11,212 nucleotides of DNA from Campylobacteraceae bacterium (lineage in GTDB: Bacteria > Campylobacterota > Campylobacteria > Campylobacterales > Sulfurovaceae), in assembly GCA_027023145.1 (NCBI GenBank), contig JALVWV010000163.1, positions 1-11,212 on the forward strand, written 5' to 3'. Positions 7,074-11,212 of this stretch are shown here, in pieces; the first letter of the stretch is position 1, and the number at the start of each line of letters is the position of its first letter. A model generated the notes under the pieces. It did not search any database, was not told where the DNA came from, and saw only the letters and a program-made list of their open reading frames with translations. The position numbers and the translations under genes are program-made.

Positions 7074-7119
7074 ATTGTATTTTATCTAAACTTTTTAGAT
7101 AATGTGTAATGTCATTGTA
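7074..7119 (-). promoter_or_regulatory. recA promoter/leader region with two candidate -10 boxes
   Basis: On the minus strand TACAAT occurs twice, at 7114-7119 (after a T-rich AACTTTTTCC) and at 7074-7079. The distal box would start transcription near 7107 and place the inverted repeat 7082-7102 at the head of the leader. The proximal box would start it near 7067 and place the repeat just upstream, overlapping an alternative TAAAAT at 7079-7084. A TTGACA at 7149-7154 is 29 nt from the distal box, too far to be its -35. Confidence 0.45.
7082..7102. promoter_or_regulatory. perfect inverted repeat upstream of recA (operator or leader hairpin)
   Basis: TTATCTAAA (7082-7090) and TTTAGATAA (7094-7102) are perfect 9-bp arms around a 3-nt spacer. 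The element ends 25 nt before the recA start and lies between two TACAAT boxes. The short odd spacer and AT-rich arms suit a dimeric regulator's operator better than a stable RNA hairpin. It resembles no SOS box known to me. Confidence 0.5.
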
Positions 7120-7141
7120 GTGGAAAAAGTTGGAGGGAGGT

Positions 7142-7168
7142 AAAAATATGTCAAATTGTCATATTTTT
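7142..7168. terminator. AT-rich hairpin between surface-protein gene and recA
   Basis: AAAAATATG and CATATTTTT are perfect 9-bp arms around a 9-nt centre. On the minus strand the second arm ends in TTTTT, so the structure could act as the U-rich half of a terminator after the GC-rich hairpin at 7172-7197. It contains TTGACA on the minus strand, so part of a recA promoter is an alternative. Confidence 0.35.
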
Positions 7169-7171
7169 TGT

Positions 7172-7197
7172 TTTCTGCCCCAACTTTGGGGCAGAAA
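7172..7197. terminator. strong GC-rich hairpin after the surface-protein gene
   Basis: TTTCTGCCCCAA and TTGGGGCAGAAA are perfect 12-bp arms separated by CT; in RNA about 10 bp with a 6-nt loop. It begins 14 nt after the stop of the large gene and is the obvious terminator candidate for it. On that strand it is followed by an A-rich, not T-rich, tract, so it may be a 3'-end protecting stem or a non-canonical terminator. Confidence 0.55.
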
Positions 7198-7211
7198 TTG
7201 GTGGGACTGGA

Positions 7212-10200
7212 TTAACGCCAAGCTTTCTGTTCTTCTTCTTTGCGGAGCATCAACGTACCCATCCAAAGGCTGAACAGAAGCATCAGCATACCTGTCATGA
7301 TGCCCATGGCATCTCCACTATCCGAAGAAATATCAGCACAACCACACTCAATAGCGGCGTCGACTTTCAGGTTTTGTGTCGGTGCATTTGGTCCTACATC
7401 AATAGGCAATTCAATGACTCCGTTCTCACTGGTTTCATTCCCTGTCTTGGCGGGGGCATACCCCTCTTCGAGACGATCTTTGGGAATGTAGAAGCGCACT
7501 TTGTATTTACCTTCAGGCACATCAAAGCGATAGTGCCCATCTGGACCTGTATTGGTTTGAGCAACTACCTTCCCTTCTTCGTCTACCAATTCGACTTTGG
7601 CGCCCTCAATAGCCTCATCTTTGTCAGCATCAATCACAAAGCGCCCTTCGACACGATAAGCCGCAGCAGGGTCTTCTTCGACAAAGTCGTTGTGCAGATC
7701 TACCTCATTGCGGTCCACATGACCAGCGATAGCATTGACCACGCCATTGTCGGGTTTGTCATTATCCGAACCCCCCTCGTCCTCAACCACATCAATCAAT
7801 CCTGCCGGCTGGATCTCTACCGCAACATAATCACCGGGGATGAGGTTATCGAAGTGGTAATTACCACTGGCATCTGTAGTTGTAGTTGCGATCGGATCCC
7901 CATCCGGCTTCCCATCTCCATCGATATCTTCATAAAGCTTAATGGTCACGCCTGCAAGGTTTTTGTCCCCCTTGTCATCGTTATCCAAATCCTGAGACAC
8001 GTTACCACTCCAGCTGCCCAATCCATAAAACCCGAAGTCTACGGTCGCATTGGCATTATCATCATCAATACTACAATCGCAATGGGTATCGCTGCCAGCA
8101 ATGCCGGAACTCTCACCAGCAGGTTCTCCGTCGTTGCTCAGGGTGAAGGTACCGGATGTAAAGATATTATTTGCCAAATCCTGTGTCGCGATATTCGAGT
8201 CATTCACACTGTCGTCGTTATCTCCGGTGGTTTGTTGATCCGAGGGGCTGTATCCGGCTGGCATTTTTACCTGCACTTTGTAGTCCCCTTCAGGAAGATT
8301 GCAGAAGCAATATTTGCCATCCGCACCAGTGGTGACTGGAGCGACACCAGCTACTGGATTGCCAGCAGCATCGAGAAGCGTAACGATTGCACCTGCTATA
8401 CCGCCCTCGCCAGCATCTTGGATACCGTTGTTGTTTGCATCCAGCCAGACCAGTGAGCCGATCGCTACCTTGGGCACAAATCCAAAGTCGACCGTCATAT
8501 CCCCTGCCATATCGTCTACAGCATCCTGGTTGCCCCCTTGTCCGGTCTCGCCAGATGGCTCTGTTCCGGCTTCAAGATGAATAACGGGCGATTTGGCCTC
8601 ATCACCAGGATTGGCCTGGATGCCGTTGTCGTCACCATCGGTCTGATTGTCCAGAGTCGATGTACCAATATCCGTACTTGAGACCGGTGCCCCGGCGGGT
8701 GCCGCTACGCCGACCACATAATCACCCGGAATCAGATTGCCAAAATAGTAGTCGCCACTGGCATTTGTCGTTGTTGTGGCGACCACCGTCGTCCCATCCG
8801 CTTCGTAGAGGGTGACCGTCGCGCCCGAGATCCCCTCATCACCAGCATCCTGCAATCCATTGTTGTCATGGTCATAAAAGACTGTACTGCCGATGCTGAC
8901 TTTGTGGACGAAGCCAAAATCCACCGTCATGTTGCCATTGGCATCGGTTGCATCATCCTGGTCATCACCGTCCATCGTGCCACCCTCATTGGGCTCACCG
9001 CCAACCGTAAGGTCAAAGGCGCCTGAGGTATATACACCCATGACCCCATCGTTTTCAGCGATATTGGAGTCCTCTTCAGTATCGTTGTTGTCGGCAGCTG
9101 TTTGTACGGGTGAAGGGATATATTGGCTTGGAGGTGTCACCTGTACTTTGTAGGTACCTTCAGGCAGGTTGCCAAAATAGTATGTGCCATCAGCAGCCGT
9201 AATGATACTCGGGAGAGCCTGACCGTTGATATCGGTTGCCGGTATGAAATTTCCATTGCCGTCATCAACAAGAAGATTCACTGTGGCACCACCTATTCTT
9301 GGTTCTGCTGCCCCCTGCTGCCCATCTTTGTCGGTATCCTCCCAGACAACCGATCCGATCGAAACAGGCTGAACGAAGCCGAAATCCACCGTCATGTTGC
9401 CAGAGGCATCTTCAGCGGTATGGCTACCATCCTGATCGTCTCCATCATAGCTATCTGCCTCTTGCGGTTCCCCTCCAGCAGTGAGGGTAAACACTCCACT
9501 CTCATAAGTTCCGACTGGCACACCAACCGCAGAGGTGTTGATGTTGGAGTCCTCTTCAGTATCGTTGTTGTCAGCAGCTGTTTGTACGGGTGAGGGGACA
9601 TATCCTACCGGGGGTGTGACTTGCACTTTGTAGTTGCCCTGAGGAAGTTTGTCGAAGAAATAGCGACCATTATTACCTGTGGTAATGTCCGTCACACTCG
9701 TACCATCCATGTGCTTGGCGGAGATCCATGTGCCCGGGTTGTTCGGATCCTCCATCACCAAATGGACGGTCGCTCCGCTGATCCTTGGCTCGGCAGCCGC
9801 ATCGCCCTGTTGTCCATCTCTGTTGGTGTCTTCCCAAACAACCGATCCGATCGAGACGGGAGCAACAAATCCAAAGTCTACGGTCATGTTACCATTGGAA
9901 TCAGCAGCGTCATCCTGCCCATCTCCGTCGTACCCCCCCGCTTCAGTCGGCTCGGTACCACTTGTCAGCGTATAAGCACCCGAGAGATAATGGGTACCAT
10001 TAAAATCATCGACATTTGAATCATCTACAGCATCATTATCGTCTCCCGTCGTTTGAACTGCAGTCGGTTTGTACGATGGAGCAACCTGCACGGCGACCTT
10101 GTACTTCCCTTCGGGCAGATTGTCAAACAGATACGTTCCGTTGGCATCGGTCGTCTGCATCGGCACGGCATGACCGTCAATATCGGTTGCTGGCACGTAC

Positions 10201-11212
10201 GTTCCGCTTCCATTGTCCACCAGCAGGCTCACGTTGGCATCGGCAATTCTCGGTTCGTTCGTCGCCGACCCCTGCTTGCCATCCGCATTGCTGTCAACCC
10301 AGATAAGCGATCCGATACTCATCGGCTGAACAAAACCGAAATCTACGGTCATGTTGCCCGATTTGTCGGCAATGTCTCCTCCGGTTCCATCGGCATCATC
10401 GCCATCATCTGTCGTGCTCTCCTGAGGTTCACCGCCAGCAGTAAGGGTAAAGACACCACTCTCGTATGTTCCGGCGGGGACACCTGCTGCAGCTTTATTG
10501 ATGTTGGAATCTTTTTCGGCGTCATTATTGTCTGCTGCTGTCTGTACGGGGGTGGGGACGTACCGACTCGGAGGGGTAACCTGCACTTTGTAGTTACCTT
10601 CAGGCAGTTTGTCGAAGAAATAGCGACCGTTGTTGCCTGTGGTGATATCCGTCACACTGGTACCGTCCACGTGTTTGGCAGCTACCCACGTACCTGGGTT
10701 GTCCGGATCTTCCATCACGAGATGGACGGTTGCTCCGCTGATTCTCGGCTCGAGACCATCCTGCAGACCGTCGCGGTTTTTGTCTTCCCAAACGACCGAA
10801 CCGATGGAGACGGGCTTGACGAAGCCAAAGTCCACGGTCATGTCCCCAGATGTGTCGGCAGCACTGTTGTCTGCTCCATCAGCTCCGTCTCCGTCGTTTG
10901 CAGTCGTCTCCACTGCTTCGCTGCCCGGGGCAAGGGTAATTGTCGGGCTTTGATAAGTATTGGGCGAAGGAGCAGTGGCGATATTGGAATCCGTCTCTTT
11001 GGCGCCATTGTCATCGCTTGTGGTTTGATGCTCTGTTGGCAAGTACCCCTCCGGTGGGATAACCTGCACCCGATAATCTCCGGCCGGCAGATTGTCAAAA
11101 AAGTATGTACCGTTGTTGTCCGTTATCTGAGAGGGAACTGGTACGCCATTGATATCTACAGCTGGCACAAATGTCCCCGTACCATCATCCACCAGCAGAC
11201 TGATGTTGGCAT
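7212..11212 (-). CDS. giant SdrD-B/Cna-B-like repeat surface protein (N-terminus outside window)
   Basis: The frame is open to the right edge, so this is a partial gene; a GTG at 11190-11192 is only an internal Val codon, as repeat sequence ('ANISLLV') continues upstream of it. Residue numbers here count from that codon (1326 residues). It consists of SdrD-B-like beta-sandwich modules of about 145-165 residues. Each opens with 'SIGS.VW' and an Asp-rich, EF-hand-like loop ('DTNRDGQQ'), then 'F.NLPEG.YKVQV.PP', 'QT..DNND...DSNI', and closes with 'GNMTVDFGFV'. Two divergent modules (about 1059-1280) precede a C-terminal tail: CxC at 1283/1285, 'SSDSGDAM', a helix at 1296-1316, then 'RKEEEQKAWR'. 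The product is probably exported, calcium-stiffened and anchored as a long stalk, as an adhesin or surface fibre (inference). It has only six cysteines, all in CxC pairs. No pilin, autotransporter or LPxTG motif was seen. Confidence 0.9.
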   Translation of the reverse strand, partial: ANISLLVDDGTGTFVPAVDINGVPVPSQITDNNGTYFFDNLPAGDYRVQVIPPEGYLPTEHQTTSDDNGAKETDSNIATAPSPNTYQSPTITLAPGSEAVETTANDGDGADGADNSAADTSGDMTVDFGFVKPVSIGSVVWEDKNRDGLQDGLEPRISGATVHLVMEDPDNPGTWVAAKHVDGTSVTDITTGNNGRYFFDKLPEGNYKVQVTPPSRYVPTPVQTAADNNDAEKDSNINKAAAGVPAGTYESGVFTLTAGGEPQESTTDDGDDADGTGGDIADKSGNMTVDFGFVQPMSIGSLIWVDSNADGKQGSATNEPRIADANVSLLVDNGSGTYVPATDIDGHAVPMQTTDANGTYLFDNLPEGKYKVAVQVAPSYKPTAVQTTGDDNDAVDDSNVDDFNGTHYLSGAYTLTSGTEPTEAGGYDGDGQDDAADSNGNMTVDFGFVAPVSIGSVVWEDTNRDGQQGDAAAEPRISGATVHLVMEDPNNPGTWISAKHMDGTSVTDITTGNNGRYFFDKLPQGNYKVQVTPPVGYVPSPVQTAADNNDTEEDSNINTSAVGVPVGTYESGVFTLTAGGEPQEADSYDGDDQDGSHTAEDASGNMTVDFGFVQPVSIGSVVWEDTDKDGQQGAAEPRIGGATVNLLVDDGNGNFIPATDINGQALPSIITAADGTYYFGNLPEGTYKVQVTPPSQYIPSPVQTAADNNDTEEDSNIAENDGVMGVYTSGAFDLTVGGEPNEGGTMDGDDQDDATDANGNMTVDFGFVHKVSIGSTVFYDHDNNGLQDAGDEGISGATVTLYEADGTTVVATTTTNASGDYYFGNLIPGDYVVGVAAPAGAPVSSTDIGTSTLDNQTDGDDNGIQANPGDEAKSPVIHLEAGTEPSGETGQGGNQDAVDDMAGDMTVDFGFVPKVAIGSLVWLDANNNGIQDAGEGGIAGAIVTLLDAAGNPVAGVAPVTTGADGKYCFCNLPEGDYKVQVKMPAGYSPSDQQTTGDNDDSVNDSNIATQDLANNIFTSGTFTLSNDGEPAGESSGIAGSDTHCDCSIDDDNANATVDFGFYGLGSWSGNVSQDLDNDDKGDKNLAGVTIKLYEDIDGDGKPDGDPIATTTTDASGNYHFDNLIPGDYVAVEIQPAGLIDVVEDEGGSDNDKPDNGVVNAIAGHVDRNEVDLHNDFVEEDPAAAYRVEGRFVIDADKDEAIEGAKVELVDEEGKVVAQTNTGPDGHYRFDVPEGKYKVRFYIPKDRLEEGYAPAKTGNETSENGVIELPIDVGPNAPTQNLKVDAAIECGCADISSDSGDAMGIMTGMLMLLFSLWMGTLMLRKEEEQKAWR
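7215..7352 (-). other. C-terminal tripartite sorting/anchor signal of the repeat protein
   Basis: The last 46 residues have 'IECGCADISSDSGDAM', a hydrophobic helix of about 21 residues with six Met (coded by 7245-7307), and a short charged end beginning Arg-Lys. The order motif - helix - basic end is that of substrates of sortase-like systems in Gram-negative bacteria (exosortase, rhombosortase, myxosortase). It lacks the PEP, GlyGly, IPTL and LPxTG signatures. The CGC recalls the Cys motif of MYXO-CTERM, but here ten residues separate it from the helix. No processing protease is in the window. Confidence 0.6.
7353..8018 (-). repeat. divergent membrane-proximal modules 7 and 8
   Basis: Residues 1059-1172 open with 'LGSWSGNVSQDLDNDD' and contain 'DIDGDGKPDGD', a strong calcium-loop motif, and 'YHFDNLIPGDYV'. 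Residues 1178-1280 keep a Cna-B core ('EGAKVELVDEEGKVV', 'GHYRFDVPEGKYKVRF') but lack the Asp-rich closing segment and 'VDFGF'. They probably form the base of the stalk next to the membrane anchor. Confidence 0.65.
8019..8900 (-). repeat. SdrD-B-like modules 5 and 6 (outside the alternating pattern)
   Basis: Module 5 (residues 765-908) and module 6 (909-1058) keep 'IGS..(F/W).D.(D/N)NNG.QDAG' and 'VDFGF' but have different interiors from modules 1-4. Module 6 uniquely carries two CxC pairs, at residues 962/964 ('YCFCNLPEG', bases 8301-8309) and 1038/1040 ('HCDCSI', bases 8073-8081). Confidence 0.75.
8901..9857 (-). repeat. two-domain super-repeat, copy 2 (modules 3+4)
   Basis: Residues 446-764 of the repeat protein. 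Module 3 (446-609) is of the type with 'HLVMEDPNNPGTW' and 'DGTSVTDITTGNNGRYFF'. Module 4 (610-764) is of the type with 'LLVDDGNGNF' and 'PATDINGQALP'. The pair repeats, in the same order and at nearly the same length (957 bp), the pair at 9858-10811. Confidence 0.8.
9858..10811 (-). repeat. two-domain super-repeat, copy 1 (modules 1+2)
   Basis: Residues 128-445 of the repeat protein (954 bp). Module 1 (128-290) corresponds to module 3; in one 60-base stretch the two DNA copies agree at about 82% of positions, with many third-position changes. Module 2 (291-445) corresponds to module 4. The partial module at 10812-11212 is of the module 2/4 type, so the alternating pattern continues beyond the window. 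Confidence 0.8.

Noticed and set aside
7057..7211. LexA/SOS box upstream of recA
   Set aside because: Neither CTGT-N8-ACAG nor GAAC-N4-GTTC is present; the only palindromes are the AT-rich and GC-rich ones described.
7212..7352. LPxTG or PEP-CTERM anchor
   Set aside because: No LPxTG-like or Pro-Glu-Pro motif precedes the helix.
7374..8456. 360-codon ORF on the plus strand inside the repeat-protein gene
   Set aside because: It is antisense to a clear coding frame. The long open frame follows from the Asp/Thr/Gly-rich repeat composition; the translation shows no domain and no ribosome site.
8019..10811. Regular repeats suggesting a CRISPR array
   Set aside because: Repeats are about 480 bp or 955 bp apart, imperfect, and stay in one reading frame; they encode protein modules.
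11190..11192. GTG as the start of the repeat protein
   Set aside because: The same frame continues upstream to the window edge as repeat sequence, and this codon aligns with an internal Val of the sister modules ('SLLV').

Overview
The window looks like a chromosomal segment of a Campylobacterota (formerly Epsilonproteobacteria) bacterium, probably a free-living, moderate-GC sulfur oxidiser of the Sulfurovum/Sulfuricurvum/Sulfurimonas kind. The evidence is the gene order recA - eno - small FtsB/DivIC-like membrane protein, which is conserved in this phylum, the 'AHQWRQPL' H-box of the histidine kinase, and promoters that look like extended -10 elements with little -35. The genus is an inference from gene content and style; no rRNA marker is present.

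Left part, plus strand (1-4310): a short 41-codon ORF with its own extended -10 promoter and Shine-Dalgarno site, then an operon of topA (DNA topoisomerase I with four C-terminal zinc ribbons), a soluble PAS histidine kinase whose PAS domain carries the FAD-binding residues of the aerotaxis receptor Aer, and an OmpR/PhoB-type response regulator. The kinase starts 8 nt after topA, and the kinase and regulator genes overlap by 4 nt (ATGA), so all three are probably co-transcribed. The regulator's DNA target is not evident. A hairpin lies between this operon and the convergent genes.

Middle, minus strand (4313-7056): recA, then eno (enolase), then the FtsB/DivIC-like gene only 5 nt after eno. 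The recA-eno gap holds a compact paired-hairpin element resembling a REP-type palindrome and a candidate eno promoter. Upstream of recA is a perfect 9+3+9 inverted repeat close to two candidate -10 boxes; this could be an operator or a leader hairpin.

Right part, minus strand (7212-11212): the 3' end of a very large gene for a surface/secreted protein made of tandem SdrD-B/Cna-B-like beta-sandwich repeats rich in Asp (probable calcium loops). The reading frame is open to the window edge, so the N-terminus, any signal peptide and further repeats lie outside. The repeats show a two-domain higher-order duplication (about 955 bp) and a patch of probable gene conversion. The protein has only six cysteines in the 1326 residues counted, all in three CxC pairs. 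The last pair begins a tripartite C-terminal tail (CxC, Ser/Asp-rich segment, Met-rich transmembrane helix, short charged end) that looks like a protein-sorting/anchoring signal. I cannot assign this tail to a named class, and it is the best candidate here for something undescribed.

No tRNA, rRNA, CRISPR array, insertion sequence or phage gene was recognised.
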